A stretch of 64,000 bases of DNA from Streptomyces sp. NBRC 110611 (lineage in GTDB: Bacteria; Actinomycetota; Actinomycetes; Streptomycetales; Streptomycetaceae), in contig NZ_BBUY01000008.1 in the NCBI RefSeq assembly GCF_001590865.1, forward strand, positions 186,001-250,000, read 5' to 3'. Position 1 is the stretch's first letter. Each line of letters begins with the position of its first letter. The notes beneath the pieces were generated by a model that made no database searches, was not told the DNA's origin, and saw only the letters and a list, made by a program, of their open reading frames with translations. Below are positions 24,500 through 32,540 of this stretch, piece after piece. The position numbers and the translations under genes were made by a program.

Positions 24500-24516
24500 T
24501 CCAAGGCGGTGACCAC

Positions 24517-24831
24517 ATGCCCATGCCCATGCCCCGGCCCATGTCCATGCCCCTGCCGCTCCCCCCGCCCCTGCCCCACACCCCGCCGGACGCCCTCGCC
24601 TCCCTCGCCTCCCTCCCCCTCCCCACGCCTCCTCGATGTGAAGTGCCCCACTTCGCCCCAGTGCGGGCGGGCAGCGGCAGACTGCACTGGGTACGCGCCG
24701 CACGACGGCGGATGCTGACCGCCGGACTCGCGCTGACCGCCGCAGCGCTGGCCGGCGTCGCCTCGTACGGTGCCGTACGAACCCCGCCCGCCGCAGGCTG
24801 CCCGTCGATGGCGACGCCAGGAGGGCGGTGA
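24517..24831 (+). CDS. Short single-helix protein, possible remnant of an RcpC/CpaB (SAF) protein
   Basis: 104 residues: an odd Met/Pro-repeat start (MPMPMPRPMSMPLPLPPPLP), a basic stretch and one membrane helix (MLTAGLALTAAALAGVASYG), then a short tail. From memory, many Streptomyces carry a protein with this arrangement followed by a SAF domain just before mscL; here the SAF part is not visible in any frame. I therefore regard it as a truncated or decaying copy. There is no convincing ribosome site. It might be spurious. Confidence 0.35.
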   Translation: MPMPMPRPMSMPLPLPPPLPHTPPDALASLASLPLPTPPRCEVPHFAPVRAGSGRLHWVRAARRRMLTAGLALTAAALAGVASYGAVRTPPAAGCPSMATPGGR

Positions 24832-25212
24832 CCATGCCCCAAGATCAAGTGGCTTCTCTCCGTACGCCGGGCCACACTGCTGCGGGTGGCGGGGCACCCG
24901 CGCGCCGACGAGGGCGCGCCCGCCGCGCCGGTACCGCCGGCCCCCTCTCCCCCACCCACCGGACGTACCGACCCCACTCCGTCCGCACGATCCGCACGAT
25001 CCGCACGATCTGCACCGACGCTCCGGACGATCGCCGGTTCGGTTCGCGCGGCTGGACAGCTCCGCCCCGCCCTGCCGTATGTTGCGGTGCCGACTGTCGC
25101 GGCACCGGTCGTCGCGGTATGGATCGTGGCGGTGCCGGTCATCGCGGTACCGGTCGTCAACGCACCGTCTGTCGGTGCACCGTCCCCAGTAAGCATGGAA
25201 AGAGGCTGTCAG
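24832..25212 (+). other. Low-complexity gap before mscL
   Basis: About 380 bp without a credible gene. It has Pro/Ala-type coding in one frame and then degenerate repeats of GTCGCGGTACCGGTC (about 25075-25170). The mscL frame is open throughout, but this part reads as Val/Pro/Ala repeats and does not belong to MscL. Confidence 0.5.
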
Positions 25213-25707
25213 GTGAGCGAGAGCAAGGGTGTCCTGCAGGGATTCAAGGAATTCCTGATGCGGGGCAACGTCATCGAGCTGGCGGTCGCCGTCGTGGTCG
25301 GCGCGGCGTTCACCAACATCGTGAACTCCGTGGTCAAGGGCGTCATCAACCCGATCGTCGGTGCCCTCGGCTCCCAGAACCTCGACAACTACAAGGCCTG
25401 CCTCACCACCTGCCACACGGACAAGAAGACGGGCGCGTTCACCGACGGCATCTACATCCTCTGGGGCTCGGTGCTCAGCGCCGCTCTGACGTTCCTGATC
25501 ACCGCCGCGGTCGTCTACTTCCTCATGATCCTTCCGATGAACAAGTGGAAGCAGCGCCAGGAGGCCAAGAAGCCGGTCGACAACACCCCCCTGCCCCCGA
25601 CCGAGGTCGAGCTGCTCACCGAGATCCGCGACGCACTGCTCGCCCAGCGCAACGGCTCACTCACCTCCACCAGGGGCACCATCGGCGTCCAGAAGACGCA
25701 GGAGTAG
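25213..25707 (+). CDS. mscL: Large-conductance mechanosensitive channel MscL
   Basis: 164 residues. The amphipathic N-terminal helix and TM1 are GFKEFLMRGNVIELAVAVVV, with GAAFTNIVNSVVKGVINP after it; the periplasmic loop carries a pair of cysteines (CLTTCH); TM2 is near LSAALTFLITAAVVYFLMI; the C-terminal bundle includes EVELLTEIRDALLAQR. The channel opens on membrane tension to release solutes in osmotic downshock. GTG 25213 has AGAGG eight bases ahead. The loop cysteines may form a disulfide, which is uncommon in Gram-negative MscL. Confidence 0.97.
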   Translation: MSESKGVLQGFKEFLMRGNVIELAVAVVVGAAFTNIVNSVVKGVINPIVGALGSQNLDNYKACLTTCHTDKKTGAFTDGIYILWGSVLSAALTFLITAAVVYFLMILPMNKWKQRQEAKKPVDNTPLPPTEVELLTEIRDALLAQRNGSLTSTRGTIGVQKTQE

Positions 25708-25750
25708 CGGGCACCGGCAGACGGCACAAGCAGCCGCCCCGGCGCCTCGC

Positions 25751-26062
25751 TCAGAGGTGGTGGGGCGGCTTTTCGTCGAGGAAGCGGGCGAGATCGCCGG
25801 CACTGTCACCGCCGGCCGGGCGTTCGCCCCAGCCCCGATCGGTGTCGTCGGACGACCGCTGGCTCAACGGATCGTCGAAGATCAGACGCGCGGCGGACGC
25901 GGACGCCGGGCGCGCGGGGGCAACGACCTTGCCGCCCTCGGCACCGCACTCAGCGTCTCCCGGGGAGGCCGGAACGGCCTCGACGGCCTGGGCGGCCGGT
26001 GGGGCAGCCGGTGAGGTCGCCTGGGGCTCGGCGGCCGGCTCGGATTCACGGGTGGTGCTCAC
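25751..26062 (-). CDS. Small conserved acidic actinobacterial protein
   Basis: 103 residues, Ala/Pro-rich at the start, with a conserved-looking C-terminus LIFDDPLSQRSSDDTDRGWG then DLARFLDEKPPHHL. I recall this ending in many Streptomyces proteins of unknown function. No membrane helix, signal or catalytic motif is visible. GTG 26062 is the only start in the right place; a TACCCT box seven bases upstream suggests a leaderless transcript. Convergent with mscL. Confidence 0.72.
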   Translation of the reverse strand: MSTTRESEPAAEPQATSPAAPPAAQAVEAVPASPGDAECGAEGGKVVAPARPASASAARLIFDDPLSQRSSDDTDRGWGERPAGGDSAGDLARFLDEKPPHHL

Positions 26063-26530
26063 GCCTCCAGGGTACGGGCGGACGCCCCCGACACCGGTAC
26101 GACGGCCCCGCCACCGGAACGGCATAGCCCCACTGCACTCCGACAGCAGAGGCCACCGCACTCTTTCAGCCGCAGCTCAGCCGCCTGCGCCATCCCCTCC
26201 CCGTACCAGCCGCATCATCCGCGTCAGCCGGATCAATGGCATCATCAGCGGCTTTTGTCGTGGGTGGGTATGGGGTGCGGTCGCTGATCGACACGCGGCC
26301 GGGTCGGCGGACTCTGGGAGCCGTGACCGCGCCGACGCGGACGGCTGCGCTCGGTGCCGGGCAGGGGATGCCGGGCGTGAGCGTGCTCGTCGGGAGCCAT
26401 GGGACCGCACCTTCCTGTTCCGGGTACCCACACAGCGCTGCGACACGGATCCACGCTAGGCGACGCCGCGACTTATGGCCCGTTTTGCGGACTTAGTGAG
26501 TGAAGGCCCCCATATTGAGGTCAGCAGCGG
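26063..26530. other. Gap without a convincing gene
   Basis: About 470 bp lie between two leftward genes. Open frames exist on both strands but lack codon bias, ribosome sites and recognisable motifs. The right end (about 26475-26520) is less GC-rich than its surroundings. I see nothing definite. Confidence 0.5.
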
Positions 26531-27088
26531 TCAGCTGTTCCCCGTACCGGCCAGCGCCTCATGCCACCACAGATCGCGCCCCGGCTTCCAGGACACCGGC
26601 CGCGAGCACCGGTTCACCACCAGCACCGACCGCTTCGGCGCGCCCCCCGCGGCCGCACCTCGCGCCAGCGCATGGTCGAGCACCGCCTTCACCGGCCGTA
26701 CGGCCCCGTCCCAGAACGCCGCATCCGCCGTGATGACCACCCGGGCGTCCGACTCGCGGGTCCGCGCGACCAGTTCGGGCACGGTGAGCGACACCGGCAG
26801 AGTGGTACGTATCGCGTCCAGCCGCCCGCAGGCGAGCGTGGCGATCACCGACTCGGGCACCAGGGGGAGGTGCACCGCGACCCGGTCACCGGCCCGCACA
26901 CCGAGCCGGGCGAGGGCGGCGGCAGCACGTTCGGCCTGGTCGAGAAGCATGCCGTGCGTCAGTTCTTCCAGCCGCCCCGGCTCTCCGTTCCAGGTGAGGG
27001 CGATGCGGGACGCTTCCGGCTCTTGAACTTGCCAGGCGTTATCGGCAACATGATCTGAGGTCACACGGCGCAACATGCGGACCAGCAT
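26531..27088 (-). pseudogene. Truncated AMP-binding (acetyl-CoA synthetase-like) protein
   Basis: 185 residues corresponding only to the N-terminal part of an acyl/acetyl-CoA synthetase: ALTWNGEPGRLEELTHGMLL, then AALARLGVRAGDRVAVHLPL, and PVSLTVPELVARTRESDARV. The ATP/AMP-binding P-loop, the adenylate motifs and the C-terminal lid (about 400 further residues) are missing and not found downstream in any frame. It reads to its own stop without internal breaks, so it could be a stable short protein, but it cannot be an active ligase. Divergent from the MFS gene at 27465. Confidence 0.65.
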
Positions 27089-27464
27089 GAAGATCGCCGA
27101 TCAACGATCGGTGAACGTCCGCTGTACGGGCCCGGCGTTGACTCTTCTCGCCCGCCCGCCTGCCTGTCCGGCTCTTCCCGCCTCTTCTCTCTCTGCCTCT
27201 GCGGCTCGGCAGAGCACGTCGCCGTCTACGGCGTCTGCGGGTTTTCCCCTAAGGGTTCGAAGGCCCCCTTGCTGCCGTCATTCCCCGGTCTGGTGCGGTC
27301 CATACCTCGGGCCCGGCGCGTTCTGGGCGGCCCGTTCTGGGCTCTGCCCAGTTCCTGTTTGCCGCTCCTCCTCTCCCCCCCCTTCTCCCCCTTCCCTTCC
27401 TCCCCTGTGCCTGTCCGTGTGTGCCTGCTTTGTTCGTGTGCCTGTAATGAGAGGTGTGGTAGCT
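27089..27464 (+). other. Intergenic region with polypyrimidine tract
   Basis: About 375 bp between divergent genes. The strand is almost purely C/T from roughly 27358 to 27408, and TG-rich from 27408 to 27445. Such tracts can form unusual DNA structures. No gene or clear promoter is seen. Confidence 0.5.
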
Positions 27465-28934
27465 GTGTCGATGTCCGCAACGCCGAGGAACTCGCCGTCG
27501 TCGGGCACATTCCCGTATGCGGAAGGCCGTTGGGCGTTGGCTGCGGCTGCCGGTGGCGCGTTCTGTGTTCAGTTGGACTCCTTCGCGCTGAATCCGGCGA
27601 TACCTGCGCTCCGCGCCGATCTGCACGGTTCGGCGGCCGTCACTCCCTGGGTGGTGAGCGGGTACCTCCTCGCCACCGGCTCCCTGATGCCCGTCGCGGG
27701 GCGGCTCGGTGACCTCTACGGAAGGCGTCGGATGCTGACCCTGGGGCTGGCGCTGTTCGCCGCCACCGCCGCCCTGTGCGCGCTCGCCCCGTCACTGCCG
27801 CTCCTGGTCGCGGCGCGGACGCTGCAGGGCGCGGGCGGCGCGCTGATCATGCCCGCCGGGCTGGCCCTGCTGACCAACGTCTGCCCACCGGAGCATGCCC
27901 CCCGCACGACAGGCCGGGCCCTTGGCCTGGCCGGACTCGGCACCGTCTGCGGCCCGGTCCTCGGCGGCGCGCTCGCCGACAGCGTTTCCTGGCGAGCAGT
28001 GTTCTGGCTGACGGTCCCGCTCGCCGCGGCCGCCGCGTACTGCGCCCGACGGGCGCCGGAGTCCCGTGATCCGGATGCCGCCGGCCACCCCCTCGACGTC
28101 ACCGGTGCGGTGACCGCGACGGGAGCACTGGCGTGCCTGGCCCACTGGCTGGAGCACCCCGCGGCCTGGGGCTGGGCTGCCGCCGCGTCGGCGCTCGGCA
28201 CGCTCTTCGTACGGACCGAGCGCCGCTCCCCCGCCCCGCTGGTGGACCTCGCCCTCTTCCGTAACCGCCCCTACGTGACCCTGACCGCGGCGGGCGCGGT
28301 CGCCAACTCCGCGACCGTGGCGCTGTTATACGTGGTCCCGCTCCAGCTTCAGCAGAGCCGGGGCTGGTCGGTGCTGGACGCGGGGGTGGCCTTCCTCGCA
28401 CCGGCCGCGGCACTGGCCGTCGGCGGACCGCTGGCGGGTCGGGTGCGGCCTGCGGCGGCGGTGCCGGTGATGGTGCTCGGCCTGACCGTCGCCGCGGGCG
28501 CGCTGTGGGCGACCGGACGCCCCGATACGGGTGCCCCGGGCCTGCTCGCGTACGGGACAGTGGCCGCGGCGGCCCTGGGCGTGGCCGGCGGGCTCGCACT
28601 CACCTGCACACAGGCGGCCGTACGGCGGGAACGTGCGGGTGAGGCGTCCGGCGTGACCAAGGCGGTGATGACGGCGACGGCGGGAGTCGGTCTGACCCTC
28701 GTCGGGAGGGGGAGGGAGGGTGCCGGCACCGGTACGGGCTCCGGCATCGGTACGGGCTCCGGCCCATCCCTGGCTCTTCCTGCCGCCGCCTGCCTGGCGG
28801 CCGTTGTCGCCCTCATCGTGGCGATTGCATGCGCCCGTCTGCTGCCCCGGGTTCTGACGGGGGTTCTGACATGGGTTTGGCTTCTTCTCTCCCGGCTGTC
28901 CCGTGTGTTGCGTCTGTCGCGGCGCCGTAGGTAG
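27465..28934 (+). CDS. MFS drug-exporter-like transporter (DHA2 type)
   Basis: About 489 residues with 12-14 membrane segments. TM1 is GRWALAAAAGGAFCVQLDSF, then VVSGYLLATGSLMPVAGRLG, the motif A LGDLYGRRRMLTLG (about residue 75) and the motif C-like AGLGTVCGPVLGGALAD (about 150), all typical of EmrB/QacA antiporters. The C-terminus is very basic (LSRLSRVLRLSRRRR). It probably exports a drug or metabolite with protons. GTG 27465 is spaced about 10 bases from AGAGG; ATG 27447 and ATG 27471 are alternatives. Regulation is not apparent. Confidence 0.85.
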   Translation: MSMSATPRNSPSSGTFPYAEGRWALAAAAGGAFCVQLDSFALNPAIPALRADLHGSAAVTPWVVSGYLLATGSLMPVAGRLGDLYGRRRMLTLGLALFAATAALCALAPSLPLLVAARTLQGAGGALIMPAGLALLTNVCPPEHAPRTTGRALGLAGLGTVCGPVLGGALADSVSWRAVFWLTVPLAAAAAYCARRAPESRDPDAAGHPLDVTGAVTATGALACLAHWLEHPAAWGWAAAASALGTLFVRTERRSPAPLVDLALFRNRPYVTLTAAGAVANSATVALLYVVPLQLQQSRGWSVLDAGVAFLAPAAALAVGGPLAGRVRPAAAVPVMVLGLTVAAGALWATGRPDTGAPGLLAYGTVAAAALGVAGGLALTCTQAAVRRERAGEASGVTKAVMTATAGVGLTLVGRGREGAGTGTGSGIGTGSGPSLALPAAACLAAVVALIVAIACARLLPRVLTGVLTWVWLLLSRLSRVLRLSRRRR

Positions 28935-29006
28935 CCGGGTCGGGGCCGGCCACGAGCAGGCAGGAGGCCGGACCGGATGGCAGGCGCCACGGCATGGCGT
29001 CAGGGC

Positions 29007-30380
29007 TCAGCCCGCTCCCGCTGCCACCCCCTCATAGCCGCCGAGCACATCGCACACGTCGCCGAACCCGTGTGCCTCCAGGAGTGCCGCCGCGATCACC
29101 GAGCGGTTCCCGCTGCGGCAGTAGAGGACGACCGGACGGGCCGGGTCCAGTTCGCCCATGCGGTCGGGGAGGACGGCCAGCGGGATGCTGCGGGCACCGG
29201 GGAGGGCACCCGCCTGGTACTCGGCGGGGTTGCGGACGTCGATCAACTGGCCGCCCTCGACCGGCAGTTCGGTGTGGTGGATGCGGCGGCTGCGGCGTAC
29301 CGGCGTCTGCGCGTCGGCCAGCACCGCGGCCGGGTCCGCGAGGTGGCCGATGACGTGGTCGTATCCGATGCGGGCGAGGCGGACGCGCGCTTCGCGCTCG
29401 GCGCCCGGGGCGGCGAGCAGCACGATCGGGGTGCCCGGGGCGACCACGGTGCCGGCGTACTCCGCGAACCGGGTGTCCAGGCTCGTATGGAGCGAACCCG
29501 CCAGGTGGACCTGGGTGTAGGAGGTCAGCGGCCGGCAGTCGAGGAGGACCGCGCCCTGCTGGTCTCGGGCCGCGAGCGCCTCCTCCAGGGTGAGGGCGGC
29601 CGGCGGCCCGGCATCCAGGAGGGGATGGCCGTCCCGGTTGAGGGCCGCGTCGTGGGCGAAGTATCCGGGAGTGGCGGGCTGCCCGGCCGTGACCAGACGG
29701 ACGAAATCGGCCTCCGGCATGGGCTGCAGGGCGTAATTGAGGCGGCGCTGGTCGCCGATGGTGGAACTGGTCTCGGTGGAGAGGCTGCGGCCGCAGGCCG
29801 AGCCGGCGCCGTGTGCGGGAAACACCCGGGTCGCGTCCGGGAGAACCATGAGTTTGGTGTGCAGGGAGCGGTGCAGGCGTGCGGCCATCTCCTCCGGGGA
29901 GTGCCCGGCCGCGGAGAGCAGGTCGGGCCGGCCGACATCCCCCACGAAGAGGGTGTCACCGGTGAGCACACCGAACGGCACGTCGTCGTCGGGGTGTTCC
30001 TGGATGACCAGGCAGATGGATTCCATGGTGTGCCCCGGGGTGGCGAGGACCGTGAGGGTGACCCCCTCGCCGTCCCCCTCTCCCAGGTGGATGCGCTCGC
30101 CATCGCGTAACCGCCGGATGGGGAAGCCGGTTTCGGCTGCCTCCCCGAAGGCGATGGCGGCGCCGGTGGCACGCGCGATTTCAAGGTGGCCGGAGAGGAA
30201 GTCGGCGTGGATGTGCGTCTCGATGACGAGTTCGATGCGCAGCCCTGCGGCCTCCGCGTCCTGCAGGTAGTCGTCTGTGTCACGGCGCGGGTCGACGAGG
30301 ACGGCGCGTCCGGTGGTCTGATCGCCGATCAGGTACGACGCCTGGGAGAGGCAGTCGAGGTAGTACTGAGCGAAGTGCAC
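29007..30380 (-). CDS. Persulfide dioxygenase - double rhodanese fusion (MBL fold)
   Basis: 457 residues. The metallo-beta-lactamase domain (1-240) has the metal ligands of THIHADFLSGH, TPGHTMESICLV, LTGDTLFVGDVGR and the histidine of FPAHGAGS, the pattern of ETHE1-type glutathione/persulfide dioxygenases. Two rhodanese domains follow. The first (about 265-350) has LLAAPG where an active-site loop should be and so looks catalytically dead; the second ends in VLYCRSGNRS with the catalytic Cys. It oxidises persulfide sulfur to sulfite. Start GTG 30380 has GGAGG upstream. It is divergent from the GntR-TauE-SQR set, with which it forms a sulfide-oxidation module. Confidence 0.93.
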   Translation of the reverse strand: MHFAQYYLDCLSQASYLIGDQTTGRAVLVDPRRDTDDYLQDAEAAGLRIELVIETHIHADFLSGHLEIARATGAAIAFGEAAETGFPIRRLRDGERIHLGEGDGEGVTLTVLATPGHTMESICLVIQEHPDDDVPFGVLTGDTLFVGDVGRPDLLSAAGHSPEEMAARLHRSLHTKLMVLPDATRVFPAHGAGSACGRSLSTETSSTIGDQRRLNYALQPMPEADFVRLVTAGQPATPGYFAHDAALNRDGHPLLDAGPPAALTLEEALAARDQQGAVLLDCRPLTSYTQVHLAGSLHTSLDTRFAEYAGTVVAPGTPIVLLAAPGAEREARVRLARIGYDHVIGHLADPAAVLADAQTPVRRSRRIHHTELPVEGGQLIDVRNPAEYQAGALPGARSIPLAVLPDRMGELDPARPVVLYCRSGNRSVIAAALLEAHGFGDVCDVLGGYEGVAAGAG

Positions 30381-30478
30381 GGTCGGCCTCCGGGGGAGGG
30401 ATGGGGCAGCGGGCACCGAACGCGGCGATTCGGGTCCGCTTCGCGATGCGTACGGGTGTGCGTTGTGCGGATGCGCGG

Positions 30479-30490
30479 ATGTACGTACAT
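30479..30490. promoter_or_regulatory. Palindrome ATGTACGTACAT, candidate GntR operator
   Basis: A perfect 12-bp palindrome in the 295-bp region between the divergent persulfide dioxygenase and GntR/UTRA genes. GntR-family (HutC type) sites are commonly AT-flanked short palindromes with a GTAC or GTATAC-like core, so this is the best operator candidate for the neighbouring regulator. Confidence 0.55.
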
Positions 30491-30675
30491 TAAGGAGCCG
30501 GGTCGGCGGACGACAAGCCGGGTACCCCTGTCGGCCCACCCAAAACCCCCTTTTGACCGCACATCAGGTGAAGTGAATCTCGCACGCGGCCGGGCCGCCG
30601 CCTAGGGCCGAACGGCCCATGAGAGAAGCCCGGGACGTGTCCGAGACAAGCAGCAGCCACCGGAGGAACCCCACC

Positions 30676-31560
30676 ATGACGACCGAGCCGCCGGACGGCG
30701 CGCACGCCCCGCGCCCCCTCGACCGGCGCTCGCCGCTCCCCCTGTGGGCGCAGCTCTTCAACGATCTGCGCCGCCGGATGGAAGCCGGCGCGTTCACCGA
30801 GGAGTTCCCGGCCGAGCACCGGCTCACCGGCGAGTACGAGGTCAGCCGGCACACCGTCCGCGAGGCGCTGCGCAAGCTGCGCGCCGACGGCCTGGTGATC
30901 GCCGAACGCGGCCGCGCCAGCCGCCTGGACACCCGTCGCATACAGCAGCCGCTCGGCTCGCTCTACAGCCTCTTCCGCGAACTCGAAGGCCAGGGAGTGG
31001 AGCAGCGCAGCGAGGTACTACGGCTGGAGCGGACCGCCGACGGGACGGCGGCGGGGCATCTGGGACTGGTGCCGGACGCCCCACTGGTCGTACTGGAGCG
31101 GCTGCGGCTCGCGGACGGCGAACCACTCGCCCACGACACCGCCTATCTCCCCGCCGAGATCGCCGAACCTCTGCTGGCGGCGGACTTCGGACGCACCTCG
31201 CTCTACGGCGAACTGTCGCGGCGCTGCGGGGTGAAGGTGACCGGCGGATGTGAGCGGATCCAGCCGTTCCTGCCGGATATCCGGCAGGCGTGGCTGCTGG
31301 GGCTGGCCGACCGGGAACCGGCGTTCGCCATCGAGCGGCTGGGCCGGGCCGGGGAACGGCCGGTGGAGTGGCGCGAGACGGTGGTACGCGGTGACCGCTT
31401 CACCTTTGTCGCGGAGTGGTCCGACAGCAGCCGGGCGGTCGCCCTCGCGCCACGTGCCTCGGCCCCGGAATCAACCCAGGCCCCGAGCCGGACCACCGGC
31501 CAGGCCTCCAGCCAGGCAACCGGCCAGGCCCCGGCCCCGGCCCCGATACCGTTCTCGTAA
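30676..31560 (+). CDS. GntR-family regulator, HutC/UTRA subfamily
   Basis: 294 residues. An N-terminal winged helix (about 12-80: LPLWAQLFNDLRRRMEAGAF, then EYEVSRHTVREALRKLRADG) is followed by a UTRA effector domain (about 95-255) with PLGSLYSLFRELEGQGVEQR and a low-complexity Pro/Ala/Gln/Thr tail. UTRA domains bind small ligands; here the neighbourhood suggests a sulfur compound, which is inference. ATG 30676 has GGAGG upstream. The next gene starts one base after its stop, so regulator and exporter are coupled. The candidate operator is about 190 bp upstream. Confidence 0.92.
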   Translation: MTTEPPDGAHAPRPLDRRSPLPLWAQLFNDLRRRMEAGAFTEEFPAEHRLTGEYEVSRHTVREALRKLRADGLVIAERGRASRLDTRRIQQPLGSLYSLFRELEGQGVEQRSEVLRLERTADGTAAGHLGLVPDAPLVVLERLRLADGEPLAHDTAYLPAEIAEPLLAADFGRTSLYGELSRRCGVKVTGGCERIQPFLPDIRQAWLLGLADREPAFAIERLGRAGERPVEWRETVVRGDRFTFVAEWSDSSRAVALAPRASAPESTQAPSRTTGQASSQATGQAPAPAPIPFS

Positions 31561-31561
31561 C

Positions 31562-32431
31562 GTGTCCGTCCTTTTGGCCGTCACCGCGCTGCCGTGCGGA
31601 CTGCTGATCGGTCTGTTGCTGGGCGCTCTCGGCGGCGGCGGTTCGGTGCTGGCGATGCCCGCGCTGGTCTATCTGCTGGACCAGACGCCGCACGAGGCGA
31701 CCGCGGGTGCCCTGGTCGTCGTCGCGGTCGGCGCGGCCTCCGGGCTCCTCGGCCACGCCCGCGGGGGCCGGGTCCGCTGGGCCGCCGGCACGGCCTTCGG
31801 CGCACTGGGCACGGCCGGCAGCTACCTCGGCACCCGTTGCAGCACGGCATTGGCGCCCGGTGTCCTGCTGACCGCATTCTCCGGGCTGATGCTCGTGGTG
31901 GCGGCGATGCTCCTGATACGTACGGAACGTGAGCGACGGGCGACCGGCACCGGGGAAAGCGAAGGGGAAGGGGAAGGCAGAAGAGCCGGGCCCGGGAGCT
32001 CGACAGGCGGGAGCTCGGCAGCCGGGCGCCCGCTACGGGGAGCCCGGACTCGCCTGTTCCCCGGCCGTCCCCTCCGGATAGCCGCCACCGCCTCCGCCGT
32101 GGGACTGCTCACCGGCTTCTTCGGGGTCGGCGGCGGGTTCGTGGTCGTACCGGCACTCACCCTCGTCCTCGGTCTGGAGATGCCGGTCGCCATCGGCACC
32201 TCGCTGCTCGTCATCGTCGTCAACTCCCTCACCGCGCTGGCCACCCGGGCCGGGACCGGGGCCCTGGACTGGCCGCTGCTGGCCGGCTTCGCCGCCTGCG
32301 CGGCGCTCGGCAGTCACCTCGGCAACCGCCTCACCACCCGCCTGCGTCCCCGGACCCTGACCACCGCCTTCGCCTCACTGCTCACCGTCCTCGCCGTCAC
32401 CATGGCGGCCAGCGCGCTACCCCGCCTCTGA
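31562..32431 (+). CDS. TauE/SafE family anion (sulfite) exporter
   Basis: 289 residues with about eight membrane helices in two repeats. The TauE/SafE signature appears twice: LLGALGGGGSVLAMPALVYL (about residue 20) and TGFFGVGGGFVVVPALTLVL (about 185). A Gly/Ser/Arg-rich loop (about 125-165) separates the halves. Family members export sulfite, sulfoacetate or related anions. It begins at GTG 31562, one base after the gntR stop, without its own ribosome site, implying translational coupling. Together with SQR and persulfide dioxygenase it would remove the sulfite they generate. Confidence 0.9.
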   Translation: MSVLLAVTALPCGLLIGLLLGALGGGGSVLAMPALVYLLDQTPHEATAGALVVVAVGAASGLLGHARGGRVRWAAGTAFGALGTAGSYLGTRCSTALAPGVLLTAFSGLMLVVAAMLLIRTERERRATGTGESEGEGEGRRAGPGSSTGGSSAAGRPLRGARTRLFPGRPLRIAATASAVGLLTGFFGVGGGFVVVPALTLVLGLEMPVAIGTSLLVIVVNSLTALATRAGTGALDWPLLAGFAACAALGSHLGNRLTTRLRPRTLTTAFASLLTVLAVTMAASALPRL

Positions 32432-32540
32432 AACCCGAGGCCCCGCCGCTGAAGCCCGAGCCTGTCAACCGCCCCGACCCTGACGACAACACCAACCATC
32501 AACCGCCAACCACCCACCACCCACTCAGGAGGAATCCCCC

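Noticed and set aside
26236..26496. 86-codon plus-strand frame in the gap after the small acidic protein
   Set aside because: No ribosome site, no coding bias, no recognisable motif.
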